This document shows, one piece after another, positions 48,633-60,535 of a DNA stretch of 64,000 bases (positions are counted from its first letter, which is position 1; each line of letters opens with the position of its first letter). The DNA comes from Sthenelais limicola (Eukaryota; Annelida; Polychaeta; Phyllodocida; Sigalionidae): contig OW804097.1 of assembly GCA_942159475.1 (NCBI GenBank), positions 57,184,986-57,248,985 on the forward strand, in the 5' to 3' direction. The position numbers were made by a program, and so were the translations under genes. Below the pieces are notes generated by a model that made no database searches, was not told where the DNA came from, and saw only the letters and a program-made list of their open reading frames with translations.

Positions 48633-51600
48633 ATGGGGTGTGGGGCTTCACATAACCTTATGCCAGTAGAGTTCTTCGACAACCCACTTTATGGTGAGGT
48701 AAGTGAGACATGGCACAACGTGTGGAAGACGACCGGCAAGCGTCCAGGAACCAAGGCCAAGATCAAGTCCCTGGTTGTGCGGCGGACAGGCTGGAGGACT
48801 ATTAGAGTATTCGTCTCCTCCACATTCAGAGACTTCCACGCTGAACGCGAAGCTTTAGTCAAGAAGGTGAGTTTCACCAGTCCGATGGATATTTGATATT
48901 TTTTTAAATAACAATCTTTATTTAAGACAGGAGATATGATATAGCATATACCAATACATTAATGGATTGCACTATAATTAATACTATAGTACCAGTTATG
49001 AAGTTGTTGTTTTTTTTTTTTAAATGTTTATTCGACAAGATTTCACATGATGTGATACATTTCAAGTTGTTGTTGTTGAGACTTTTATTGCTATATTTGT
49101 GTGGTCAAGTCGGAGGGTCTTACCTTAATAAAGGAGAATTTCACGCCCATCCGGACAAGCAATTGATAACATGAAAAAAATAGGAGAACACTCCACCATT
49201 AAGTCGACGCCTTAACGGTGGCCCCTATTTAAAAGTATATTTAATGACTATACAGCTGTGACTTAAGTTATAATTTTAACATAATAAATATAATCGACGG
49301 GTCGATGCCCATATTTGGGACCAAGGGCAGTTACTTTCCTTCTGGGCCACGCCCACATTTATTCAACCAATCACAGGCCATCATCCAGTTTATTATGATG
49401 CGCCCATTGTTCTCTTAACCAATCAGAACCGTTGCTGCGTCTCGGTTCACCTGAAACGTTCTTGTTCACTCACTTTCAATTGCAGCATCGCCACGCACAG
49501 ACGTGCAGGAACAGATATTTTTTTGCTAACCTGCATTAGTTGGATTCAGAATGACTGGTCCTAAGTATTGTTCCAAGTGCGAGGAGGACCATGTTCCTCC
49601 GGTTGGGAAGAACTGCAAGAAAGACACTGACGCTGAAAATCCGAGTTTGAATGCGCGGATGGGCTCGTTGGAAGGTATGATGAAGAATATCCTTGCGAAG
49701 CTTGAACCCAACACTGAGGCCAAGGCTGAGATATCTGCAAGTGGATCGTCAGTTGGGAGTGAGCCTGATATCTCCTTTATTTACAAGAACAGGGGTCGTA
49801 GCCCTACGAATGACGGTTCCATCTATAATGTGGGCGGGGCAAGCAGCTCCAGGACCCGTGGCCGTGATCGTTCTCGCTCGAGATCCAGATGTCGTCCTTT
49901 CGACCAGAAGAAAGACCTGGAGAAAGGTGAAAGTATTGAATCTATTGAACAGTTGCTATTGCTAAATCTAGAACTTGTAGACAAGTTGGTAACGGATGCT
50001 AGACCTTTAACTGAAATCCAGGGAGTCGTCAGCCATTGTATTACCATTTGCCAGAAAGCAGGGTCGCAAGTCTATTCCCTCAAAGCTAGTTTGGCTTACG
50101 ATAACGCTGTTAGGGCCCGTGCCAATAAAACTGGTCTTGCCGCATTCCAAGAAGTTAAACAGGAGGAAGTCCTTAGATGTTACTCTTTTGAGAACTCCCG
50201 TAAAATCCCTTCTAAGTCTACTAAGCCTACCAAGAGGGAAAGGATCTGTTTCAAGTTTAATAACCAGGGTGGTTGTACTGTCAAGAATTGCGAGTACCCA
50301 CACAAGTGTTCGGCATGCGGAGCTTCGGAACATGGAGCAAGGGCATGCACGAGTGTGAAGCACACTAAATAGGATGAGGCCGTTCGAGAGAAAGTTCAGG
50401 TTAATGATATTGAATCTAATTGTATAAATAGTGCTTTTATACCATGTAATGATGTTATTGTTGACCATGCGAAGAGTGTATTGTGTAACCAAGGTGTGTT
50501 GTTGTGCGATGATTCCATTCGTGACTATGACCCGGAAGTGGTTACCAAGGTTCCGGCTGACCCGTCCTTGACATTGAGTGACACTGTCATGGCCAATGAA
50601 TTGGAACAATGCCAAGTTTCTTCGAACTTCGCAAGTGGATTGTTTCCATTATTTCTCTCGACGGACCTCAAACAATCTTCAAATCCTGAACAAGGTATTT
50701 ATGGTGATATTAGATTGAGTATTACCGAATTTGGTAGTGCTGGCGCCGATGTTTGTAATGATGTATTACTATTTAGAAGTCCAGTTTCGCCGCAAGGCCG
50801 TATTGTTGATGTTTTTGCTGCTTGCGCCCGTGGATGTTGTTCTTGTATACATGTTTTAGGTGGTACTCGTGCACAATTAAAACCATGTAGGTTCGCTTAC
50901 CTTTTATTCTGCTTACCATATGCCTGTATTGATGTCTATATTGATGTTTTTCACGGAGTATTGGACGGTTTTGATGTGATAGATTCAGATATTGAACCGT
51001 ATGACTGTGCTAACTACAAATCGATCTTAGAACCTGATGTTAAATGCAAAATGGACACTATCGTTGAAAATGAACTGGGTGAAGGCTTTATTTCGGTAGC
51101 TGATTCTACGCCGGAATGTATTCACGCCCTAGGTGCCGTAGCAAAGCCGGAAGGTGGTATCCGTCCAATAACTGACTGCAGTAGACCCATCGGCAAATCG
51201 GTGAACGAACATTGTAGTAGTTTAGTTAATGAATTCTCCTACAAATCTATTGATAATGTAGTTCGAATGGTATCAAGTGACTCTCACATGGCAGTCGTGG
51301 ACATAAAATCGGCGTACAGAGCTGTGCCGATCAATCCTGACCATCGTAAATTCTGTGGTTTTAGGTGGGGTGAAGAAGGTGATGAAACCCTATACGTCGA
51401 CAACAGACTTTGTTTTGGTCTCAAGACAGGCCCATGCATTTTTAACCACATTTCTAACTTCTTTGTCACATGTATTGTAGAACTGTTTAAATTTCCTGTG
51501 GTAAATTTTCTAGACGACTTTTTTGTCGCTGGTGATTGTTATGATGACTGTACCTATTACCGTGATATTGTCTTGAATTGTCTCTGCTTCCTGGGTTTTC

Positions 51601-54600
51601 ATGTGGCCTGGAATAAAGTAACCGCCCCCTCCACTTCATGTGTCTACCTGGGATTCACAATCAACACTTCTGATATGACTCTTTCTCTCCCACTTGAGAA
51701 AGTAAAAAAGCTCGTCAAACTTGTGGACCAAGAGTGCGAAATACATGACCAAGAAGGACTTGGAACGGTTCTGTGGATACATTTTGCACTGTGCGGCTGT
51801 GTTTAAAGGTGGTCGAACCTTTTGCCGTAGATTTTTTGACATGTATAAAGTGATTATAATGAAGAAACTGACCAGGATCACCATTAGTGATGACGCCAGA
51901 CTAGACCTACAATGGTGGGGCAGTTTTGCTAAAGCTTTCAACGGTGTGGGTGTCTTGGTAAAGGAAGATTACCATTTACCTATTGTGAGTGATTCTTCAT
52001 CTAGAGGCTTTGCAGCCTTTCTAGGTCCTGATTGGATAGCCGGGACTTGGAAAAAATGATATGCCAGCTTGTTTTAAATTTGAAAACCATCTGTGCCCTA
52101 CCCCGATGGAAGATAACCTGGCGACAAACATTAACATTCAAGAATTGTATCCGATAGTGGCTGGTGTTCGTAGATGGGCCCCTATCTTGAAAGACAAAAA
52201 TGTCCTGTGTTTTATAGATAACACACAGGTCATTGCCATGTTGAGGAATGGTACTAGCTCTAGTAGGCAATGTATGCAGTGGCTGTACGAGCTGTATTGG
52301 ATGTGTTTTATCTTAAATATCTCACTCTTGCCAAGATACATTAAGACTGATCATAATGTAGTAGCCGATGGCTTGTCTTGCCTACCATACCTATCTGACA
52401 ATGACTCTATTCCTAAAGATTTGTTAGCTGCTGATCTTTGCTGTGTCAATAACGACATTTGTCTCCTACAGGACTCGACAAGTGGATGGGCAGGGTTGCT
52501 CAACTTAGGAACCTGTCTCTAGCTCCAGCTACCAGACTTCAGAGGGAGAGACAATGGAAGCTGTTCAACAACTTTCTTCGGGACAGCTCTTCTCCCTTAA
52601 TCCCATTGACTGTGCCTAAATTGTCAGCTTTTGCTGCCTTTTTAGCTTCTTCCATGAAGTATGCTTCGGTTACCACCTATTTGGCAGGTGTAATCTCATA
52701 TGCCAGGATGTTGGACTTAGATTGCCCTACACTATCGCACCCTGGACTTAAATCTGTGCTTAGGGGTATCAAGAAGTTGCCAGGATCGGCCCCTTCCCCT
52801 GCTCCCCCTATCACCCCTGAAATTTTACTGCAACTTTACACCCATCTTGATTTACATGATGAACTTGACATTTTGTGCTGGAGCGCATTTGTCTTCATGT
52901 TTCGCTCTCTACTGAAGGTTAGTCATGTGGTGATCTCACCCCACATGATGCATCGCCAGGATGTGTCTTTCTCAGATGATGGTGTGTCTGTCAAGATTGG
53001 CACATCAAAGACTTCATCTTCGCCCTATTATATCCACCTGAAGAAGACTACTACTAAGCAACTGTGTGCTGTGTTCTGAGCCAAAAAATTGTTCGCCCAA
53101 GCTCTCCCCCCTAGAGCCCAGTTCTTCTCGTCGGTGGACCATGGATGTTTGACTTATGATCAGCTATCTCACAGGCTATCGGATCTGTTATCGTCAGCTG
53201 GTATTGACACTGGTTTCACTACCCATTCCTTCCGCCGCGGAGGCGCGTTATTCATGTCATCTCTCGGCATCCCCTTATCTGAAATCAAGCTTCGGGGAAA
53301 TTGGAAATCCTCGATTGTGGAATCGTACATCGTAGCCTCTACCAGTGACTTACAGAAAAGTGAAGCCAAAGTGGTCTCGGGCCTGGAAAATATTTAACTG
53401 TTCTCCTAGTTGTTTGGCTGTTTGGCATATTAAAACCCAGCTTTGCTTGGTTTCGACCAAACTCCTTGTCGAACTTCTTCTATTACTCCTCGTCAACCCC
53501 CGTCCCAACATATATATAATCGACGGGTTGATGCCCATATTTGGGACCAAGGGCGGTTACTTTCTTTCTGGGCCATGCCCACATTTATTCAACCAATCAC
53601 AGGCCATCATCCAGTTTATTATGATGCGCCCATTGTTCTCTTAACCAATCAGAACTGTTGCTGCGTCTCGGTTCACCTGAAACGTTCTTGTTCACTCACT
53701 TTCAATTGCAGCATCGCCACTCACAGACGTGCAGGAACAGATAATTTTTTGCTTTACTGTATCTGTTTATGGCATATTAAAACCCAGCTTTGCTTGGTTT
53801 CGACCAAACTCCTTGTCGAACTTCTTCTATTACTCCTTGTCAACCCCCGTCCCAACATATAGGATATAACTAAAGTGGATAGAAGAAGGAGAAGATAAAG
53901 TAGAAGCCAAGGCAATGACTCATGTAATGGCATGAAGGCACATAAAACAACAGGGTGTACTTTAGAAAGCGAGTAGGGGTTTATCGGTATATCAAATAAG
54001 TGTTATCCTAATTTTTCTTCTTCTTCCGTTATAATACATTACCTCGATCGGTTGAGTATTATCGCAATGTATGTATTTTTTGTATTAACTGACAATTTTC
54101 GTATCTGTTTGAAAAACATTCCCCCAACCCCGAATCTGCCTGGACAAGGAATGAATTATAAAAATTATAACTATCATAATTATTGCAATACTTGATTGTA
54201 GATGTTGATCTGAAACAGTATCGATAAAAATTGGTATATGACTCCTTTCCCCTCCTTTGCATTTTGGGCAATTATGCAATCATCGTAAGAAGGGGAGAAT
54301 TTTAAAAATATGTATTTGCTAAGTATAATTATCAACGAGTCACGCGACTGGTTGTAGCGCATGGAAGTGATTTTTCGCTCTGAAAATTAAACCCTGTGAT
54401 TATGGAATATGCTATCTAAACGCTGTAATTTGTATTCCAACTTATAGGTATTTCCTGACCTGCGACTTTGGTGTGAAAATTTACGACTGCAGCTTGTGGA
54501 ATGTGATTTGAGATGGGTATGGATCGACTTCTATCCTATAATCCAACATTGATATTTCTAGGTTCTTAAATCCTAGTGATTGATTTCCCCCCACTAGAGG

Positions 54601-54896
54601 TCTATCAAAGTTGAATTAGTAGTAGCAATCTAGTTGAAAAAGGATAGAGTAATATACTTGTTATAGTCTCAATATACATTTTGTCTACTTTAAACCAGAT
54701 GAATCAATAGATAACAAACACCTTTTGTTTATTTCCTTTAGATCTGGTAATTCTTTTCTCAAATTAGTATCTAAATATTTCTATTTCAGGGGGTTCCAAA
54801 AGACACTAATACAGAGAGTACCATTCGGGCCTGCCTGGGTGAGATAGACAGATGTTACAGTGATAATGTCATGCCCTTCTTTCTCAACATGACCAG
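48633..54896 (+). CDS. NPHP3-like DUF4062 protein, first three coding exons
   Basis: Exons 48633-48866, 54448-54516 and 54790-54896, in phases 0, 0 and 2; the gene continues beyond the repeats or outside the window. The start MGCGASHN is a textbook N-myristoylation site with a palmitoylatable Cys3. Residues 57-78 (TIRVFVSSTFRDFHAEREAL) open a DUF4062 domain. It continues as VFPDLRLWCENLRLQLVECD and LRW, then GVPKDTNTESTIRACLGEID and VMPFFLNMT, just as in NPHP3-like and TPR/NACHT proteins with this domain. The missing part should begin with (S)ERYGW. Known: human NPHP3 is myristoylated and acts at the cilium, and many invertebrate relatives add NTPase and TPR parts. Intron 1 (5.6 kb) holds a Ngaro-like element in sense direction. 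Confidence 0.85.
49551..50372 (+). CDS. Gag-like ORF of Ngaro-like copy 3
   Basis: Intact ORF of 273 residues starting just after A1. The N-terminus has a Cys/His motif YCSKCEEDHVPPVGKNC. It is followed by a short helix, an Arg/Ser-rich patch, the conserved [11 protein letters not shown] block and a C-terminal cluster CFKFNNQGGC...[11 protein letters not shown]. The expected function is nucleic-acid binding and particle formation. The large antisense frame over this ORF is a shadow. Confidence 0.8.
   Translation: MTGPKYCSKCEEDHVPPVGKNCKKDTDAENPSLNARMGSLEGMMKNILAKLEPNTEAKAEISASGSSVGSEPDISFIYKNRGRSPTNDGSIYNVGGASSSRTRGRDRSRSRSRCRPFDQKKDLEKGESIESIEQLLLLNLELVDKLVTDARPLTEIQGVVSHCITICQKAGSQVYSLKASLAYDNAVRARANKTGLAAFQEVKQEEVLRCYSFENSRKIPSKSTKPTKRERICFKFNNQGGCTVKNCEYPHKCSACGASEHGARACTSVKHTK
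50481..52522 (+). pseudogene. Reverse transcriptase-RNase H of Ngaro-like copy 3, broken
   Basis: The frame from 50481 carries [38 protein letters not shown] and [10 protein letters not shown], and is lost near 51725-51735. Reading continues in a second frame (TKKDLERFCGYILH to WIAGTWKK, 52059) and a third (52061-52522) with [21 protein letters not shown] and the RNase H end TDHNVVADGLS. Two indels thus separate three open segments. The third overlaps the recombinase in another frame. Confidence 0.85.
52459..53397 (+). pseudogene. Tyrosine recombinase of Ngaro-like copy 3, one nonsense codon
   Basis: A single frame encodes an N-terminal SAM-like domain (LAPATRLQRERQWKLFNNFL), the first-Arg region WSAFVFMFRSLLKVS, and the C-terminal core THSFRRGGALFMSSLG. 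The Trp and Tyr nucleophile lie in LRGNWKSSIVESYIV. A TGA at 53077-53079, after KQLCAVF, interrupts the frame; otherwise it is open to 53397. Confidence 0.85.
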
Positions 54897-55099
54897 GTAA
54901 GCACTTATATTATCACAAGTTATATTTCCTCTCTCTGACAAAGGGAACTGGGCAGTGTGCTGAAAGTAGTGGTTTTAAATCAAACATGAATCATCTTTTA
55001 TTGCCTTTTTATCCACATCATCAAGGCAGGTGGACTGTCCAAAAGTTGTTATACAAATTAGCTGAAATCGAGGATATCCTACAGACTATCATAAAAAGT

Positions 55100-56270
55100 C
55101 ACTTCCACCCTTTGGAGATATTCTGATGCAAGATATGCTTGGATATGTCTAGACAATGGATATATATTCCCATATCCTTCAAAATATCTGTTAGCCCAGT
55201 AGAACTTGGAAAAAGCGTGACTTGGAGTACTACTACGATTTTTTTGCTGTAATGGATCCAGCAGGTGGTCAGGTTCAAGAAACTGATCCATGCCAAGCTG
55301 GCATGGTTGAGCATTTTTAATAAAATCCGTTTCCATGGCAACCAACCATGAAAATGAGGATTTTAGAATTTTGCATATCTCTGGAAATAAAAATGATATA
55401 AACTTGATTCAAGTGACCACACATATGTAACCTGGTACGTGCTATCAGATGAACACCTGACCAAGGTCATTTGAGGTCAAGGTCAAGGTCAGTTCTAGGT
55501 CAAACACCAAAAATTGGCATTTTTAGACATTTGAAGTTGTGTTGTTACATGCTGAATGTTCCAATGTGGTTATTTTTACAAGTCAGACTCCAGCAACCTT
55601 GTACATGACATATAACAGACCCCCAGTCATTTAAAAACTTTGCTAGATACATGTTGCTATGACAACAGCCTTTGAGAAATTGATACTTCTAGTGGGGCAG
55701 ATAAAGTGGGGTTTTTTGGGTAATCATTCAAATGATGAGGCAAGCACCAAAATTGGCACAAATGTTTCTCACACATAACCTTTCAAACAAATGCCTGTTG
55801 GCCACCTGAAATTTCAAGATGGCCACCATTTTTTCAAGATGGCCGCCATTTAAGGCCTGAAAATGCTATTTTTGACACAGAATTGGCTAGAAGAGTCCGA
55901 TTTGAATGATCTTTACACTGAATCATACTTTTTTACCATTGTAGAGGCCATATTTGTATTTCTGAACCACTTGAAATTCAAGATGGCCGCCATTTTCCAA
56001 GATGGCCACCTTTTTTGCCCTGAAAATGCTATTTTTGCCATAGAATTGGCTACAATAGTCCGATTTGAACGATCTTGACATTGGATCATACATTTTTACT
56101 AATGTAGTGGCCCTATTTGTATTCCTGAGCCACTTGAAATTTCAAGATGGCCACCATTTTCCAAGATGGCCACTTTTATTGCCCTGAAAATGCTATTTTT
56201 GTCTCAGAATTGGCTAGAATAGACCCATTTGAATAATTTTGACATTGAATCATACCTTTTTACCAATGTA
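55100..56270 (+). repeat. Left arm of a long inverted repeat, with internal monomers
   Basis: The sequence from about 55100 to 56270 is repeated in reverse complement at 62570-63810, mostly collinear. Landmarks are GTGACTTGGAGTACTACTAC, the run GGTCAAGGTCAAGGTCA, and monomers of about 165 bp containing CAAGATGGCCACCATTTTCC. A decayed monomer lies further in at 57655-57850. No ORF here is credible; the open frames are by-products of low stop density. Confidence 0.8.
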
Positions 56271-56275
56271 GTGGT

Positions 56276-57652
56276 GTTAGTTATTTGTGAAGATTTCTTA
56301 AAATATAACAATGTGGCCGCAGCCATTGCAGTGCGTCAATGTAATTACAGCATTCATTATAACTTCTGACAGATGTTTTGATGGTTAAAGATTACTAAAA
56401 TGCCTTGTCTGCTGATGCATTGTTGTTCCCAGACGGGATTAATTTAAATACTAGACAAGCTCAGGCTACCAGCTGGATGCTTATCAATGCTGGGCGACTT
56501 TTTAGCATTCTCCCTTTATTCCAGCCAAGGTAAATTGTTTTAAACTCATTGCTAGACCCTTTCTAAACCAATCACAAGGTTATTTCTTTATTATTCATGA
56601 GGGTGGGTATAAAAGGCAGGGAAGGATGGTAAGGAAATCAGACATTGAGATTCCAGTGGAGAGTGAAGAACTGAACAGGAATTGTTGCTATTGGATGGGT
56701 TGGTCCCTGGAAGTCCAATAAAACAATTGGTTTGATTCTTTATTTTCTGCTGTATTCTTCCTGTCCTTTTCTACAGCCTGGGGTACTGTGAGTTCCATTT
56801 ATTTTACCAATTGTATTGCATTATTTGTACTTTATTTCAGGAATTATTGTGATTTGATTTATGTGTGTATATTTTGTATAGCCTAGACCAGGCGCTCTAG
56901 TGCTGAATATTTGCCTCCCCCAATAGAGAGGGAGAAGAAAGTTCCTTCCCCAAGAGAGGAAGAAGTATTGAATGATTATTATTGATATTTGTGTTTATTT
57001 GTGAGAGAAAGTACATCTCTTGCCTTCTTTTCGTAATTATAGTTTGGTTTCCTTACACATTGAGTCAGGTATTGTGGGTTACTTTAATATATCCAGTATA
57101 TTCAGCTATAAATGACACAGGTCTACTTTTCTGCTTATATAATCAGGTTTTGAATATTCATTGGTGATATATTGATTTATATTGCATTATTATATAATGA
57201 GTGAGAGTTGGGTTAATTAACATAGTCTATATTGAAATATATATACTACCTAGAGAGCTAAGCTACCCCTATATTATATCATTAGATCTTATCAGCATAT
57301 TATGTAATATTACCAGCAACTGAGACTATTAGGATATATTATTTCGTTTTATTGCTTATTTAGAATATCTATCATTATCATTGTTATCATCCTTGAATAT
57401 CATATTTATATATCTATTGGTATTAGTCTCTATTACCCTTAGTTATTATTACGTCATCATATCATATCCTATTTGCATATCTCCCCATATTAATGTGTAT
57501 GATTATTACATAATTTGATAATTACATAATATTATATAATCACAAACAGAACTTACATATTGGTGGATGAACCCGGATCTGACTGGTTTGTTTAGGTTGA
57601 TTTAATAGATGGATGGAAAAGGTCTGACACTTACTCCCTACGTCAACTACAC
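56276..57652 (+). mobile_element. Probable solo LTR (or LTR plus leader)
   Basis: A block starting TGTTAGTTATTTG interrupts a monomer of the left arm; the monomer resumes at about 57653 (CTTGAAATTTCAAGATGGCC). It contains a TATAAAAG at 56608-56615 and an AATAAA at 56717-56722, a spacing typical of an LTR U3-R-U5. TTGGTGGATGAACCCGG at 57560-57576 may be a primer-binding-site region. There is no gag or pol. The target duplication is unclear. Confidence 0.4.
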
Positions 57653-58061
57653 AGTGCTTGAAATTTCAAGATGGCCACCTTTTACTAAGAAGGATGCCTG
57701 ATTTGCCCTGGAAATGTCATATGAAATAGTTTAGTTTGAATGACTTTGACATTGGATCATTTTTTTACGAGGCCATATGTATTATCTTGGCACTTGATAT
57801 TTCACGATGACCACCATTTTCCAAAATGGCTGTTTTTTTTGCCTCAAAAGCCACAACATCTTTGTATGGAGCCAGCATTTCTATGTACCAACATCCCACT
57901 CCAGATAATGCTGTTGGAAGACATGACCCACCCCTATTCAGGCTAATCAAGACTTCAGGCTAATCAAGATTTCCGGATGGATATATAAACATTTCCCCTG
58001 TGTTGTTCATCTAGAATAACCCTCTTCCTCCTTAACTTGGCTGCTTAACTGATCAAGTAGC

Positions 58062-58186
58062 CTGCCTGCCACAACTTGACCTTAAGGCTGATGTCATTTT
58101 GTGGATGGTTCTGCTTTGCTGAAATCATTGTCTCACACACAGCTAAGACCCTTAGGAAATATGCAAGAATAAATTGCTGCCCTCCA
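58062..58186 (+). repeat. Direct repeat, left copy (pairs with 60567-60692)
   Basis: About 125 bp, nearly identical over the last 101 bp (GGCTGATGTCATTTTGTGGA to TTGCTGCCCTCCA). It belongs to the start of the gene remnant at 60480-61400. The two copies flank a 2.4-kb retroelement fragment. Confidence 0.75.
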
Positions 58187-60535
58187 ACGAAAGTTCAACT
58201 CGAGGGACGGCTGTAATCATTCCGGGGACCACAAGGATTCAAACATTATGCTGTTGCACGCCTGCGCCTACTGTGACTCTGTAGGCAGGCGCACACACCA
58301 TAGCATCAAAGAATGCCAGAAGCGTTTGAAGCACCATCAACAACAGTCGGATGGACTATACACCCCAAGGGCAGGCACCTCTTCCAACCAAAATACATCT
58401 AGAAGCAAGGGAAATAACAGTTCTGATTATAAGGCTCCCCATAATTCAAAAAACGAATAGCTGGCACATCGTGTCCACCCGATGCGCCACGCCCCCTCGC
58501 CACTTGTAAACATGACCCACTTATCTATCCAGGGGTCTCCCAGGGACCTGTCTCGTGTAGTCTCGCGCAAAGTAACGCAGCGTGGGAGACCAGGAAGCAC
58601 AACAAAGATGGCGGCCCCAGGACCGATAACCACCACTCCACAGTTAGCAAGTGTGACTCTGGGCTTAACCCGAATGCTAAGGAGTTCATCCCCCGATTAG
58701 GATTAAGTGACAGGAGGGTGAGTGATCCATATAAGAGACATCACATCCCTGACAGCTATTTCAACACAGTTATCGATGTCTGTGCGGGAAGGGCAGACCC
58801 ATCACATGTAAAAACTGACCCCACCTCGCTAGCCGCACACCGATCTACACACTGGCCCGACACCAGCTGTCAGCTGACGTGGGGGGCGCTTGGTCACATA
58901 TACAAACAAGTAAAGGACAGTGGCCTCCCAAACACCATTGGCGCTAAAATACCAATACCCAGCACGCTCAACATCACAGGCTGGAGGAGGTTGCTCTCAG
59001 ACTCGGCCGAGGATCGAGAAATCCTCTCCTTTGTATCATACGGCTTCCCCATGGGCTACCTAGGTCCAACATCCGACAACACTGGCACTATGAACCACTC
59101 AAGCGCCACTAAGTACCAGGATAAGATCGACCACTTCATAAGTAAGGAACTCAAACTGAATGGACTGGTAGGACCATTTAATTCCCCACCGTTTGAACAG
59201 TGGTCGCATACATCGCCAATGATGTCACGTGCAAAGAAAGACTCTGACGCAAGACGTGTGATTATAGACCTCACGTTCCCAGACAAATCATCTGTGAATA
59301 AATACATCATCAAAAATTCAGTCTGGGGAATACAAAGAGAACACTCTCTGCCTACAGTTGAGGACCCAGTGTTGCATCTCAAGAAGGTAGGCCCATCTGC
59401 ATACCTATCTATCATAGATATATCGAGGGCATACAAGAACTTTTACAGCGACCCATTAGATTGGCCACTCCTATGCCTCAAGTGGAACAGGCTGTGGTAC
59501 TGTGATATTACCATGCCCTTTGGTAGCAGAGGATCCAGTGCGCACATGCAACGTGTGGCGAACTCGATCGTGGCCATGCTTCAACGCCACAGCCACACAG
59601 CATTCATGTATCTAGATGACTTGGCACTCATCAGCAACAGTTTCGATGAGGCCAGGGACGCATATTCATGCGCCAGGTCTATCTTAAAAGAACTAGGACT
59701 AGTAGAAGCCACCGACAAGTTGCAACCCCCCCAGCCAGAAGGTAACTTGGCTGGGAATCAACATCGATGCCAGACTAATGAGACTATCAATACCACAAGA
59801 CAAGGTCGACAAAATAGTGAGGATCGCGCAGAAATACCTCAAGAAGAGATCAATCTCCAAAAGGGAACTACAATCCCTAATAGGGTCCTTAATACATGTC
59901 AGCAAGTGCGTGCAACCAGCCAGGCTATTTGTCTCTAGACTGCTGGAGGCATTGAGGGGATTCAAGGGTGCACATAGCAACATAAACTCTGAGATGAGAA
60001 AGGACATTCGTTGGTTTGAGGCACGCTGCAGTGATTGGAATGGCATAGCCCTCATACCAGCCATCCATGCCACCAAGGTATACCTAGTCGACGCCTGCCT
60101 ATCGGGGATAGGTGCCACTGATGGACAACACGCCTATGCCCACCAGATATGCCCCATCAGCATGCAGTCAGACAACATATCAGAAGTCGAGGCCCTCAAC
60201 ATTGCAGTAGCCCTACACACGTTTGTGACTGAAGATGATCAAGGCACCCACATCCACATACTGTGTGACAATCTCGCCAGCATGCACATATTTACCTGTG
60301 GCAAGGGCAAGAATCCTGTGATGACCTCTGCTGCCTGAATGGCCTGGATGATCCAGGCCAAATTCAAGATCATACTCAGCTATGGCCACATCGCAGGGGC
60401 CATCAATAATGTGGACGATGTGCTGAGCAGAGCCCACCTAGGAACCAAAGAAAAGGCTGAATGCGATAAATGGGTAAAACACTATTCCCTCACCATGTAC
60501 ATATGCATTAGAACAGTCTCTACTTCTCTTTGATG
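58187..60535 (+). mobile_element. DIRS-order/Ngaro-like fragment (copy 4, relative of copy 2)
   Basis: It starts within the Gag zinc cluster (HACAYCDSVGRRTHHSIKEC, 58251-58310, aligning with HGCGYCYSV of copy 2). It then gives a reverse transcriptase and part of RNase H and ends near 60535. No recombinase or terminal repeats are visible, so both ends are truncated. Confidence 0.8.
58718..60533 (+). pseudogene. Reverse transcriptase-RNase H of copy 4, broken
   Basis: The frame from 58718 holds [56 protein letters not shown] and the catalytic FMYLDDLAL. A frameshift near 59735 moves the reading to the frame of 59778-60338 (RLSIPQDKVDKIVRIAQKYL, ATDGQHAYAHQICP). A stop at 60336 then interrupts an otherwise continuing frame (MAWMIQAKFKI... 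HLGTKEKAEC). Confidence 0.8.

Larger units (their letters stand above)
49288..53862 (+). mobile_element. Ngaro-like retrotransposon with full A1-ORFs-B1-A2-B2 structure (copy 3)
   Basis: A1 is 49288-49526, B1 53423-53514, A2 53514-53752 and B2 53770-53862. The A copies begin ATAATCGACGGG and share GGAACAGATA at the other end; the B copies begin GGCATATTAAAACCCAGC and end CCCCCGTCCCAACATATA. Internal genes are gag, RT-RNase H and YR, as in copy 1 (antisense in the receptor kinase intron), to which it is closely related. The element is full length but carries at least two frameshifts and one nonsense codon, so it cannot move by itself. Confidence 0.9.

Noticed and set aside
50007..50615. 202-residue minus-strand ORF
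   Set aside because: It is antisense to the intact Gag-like ORF and the start of the RT ORF of the Ngaro-like copy; it has no motifs and is a shadow.
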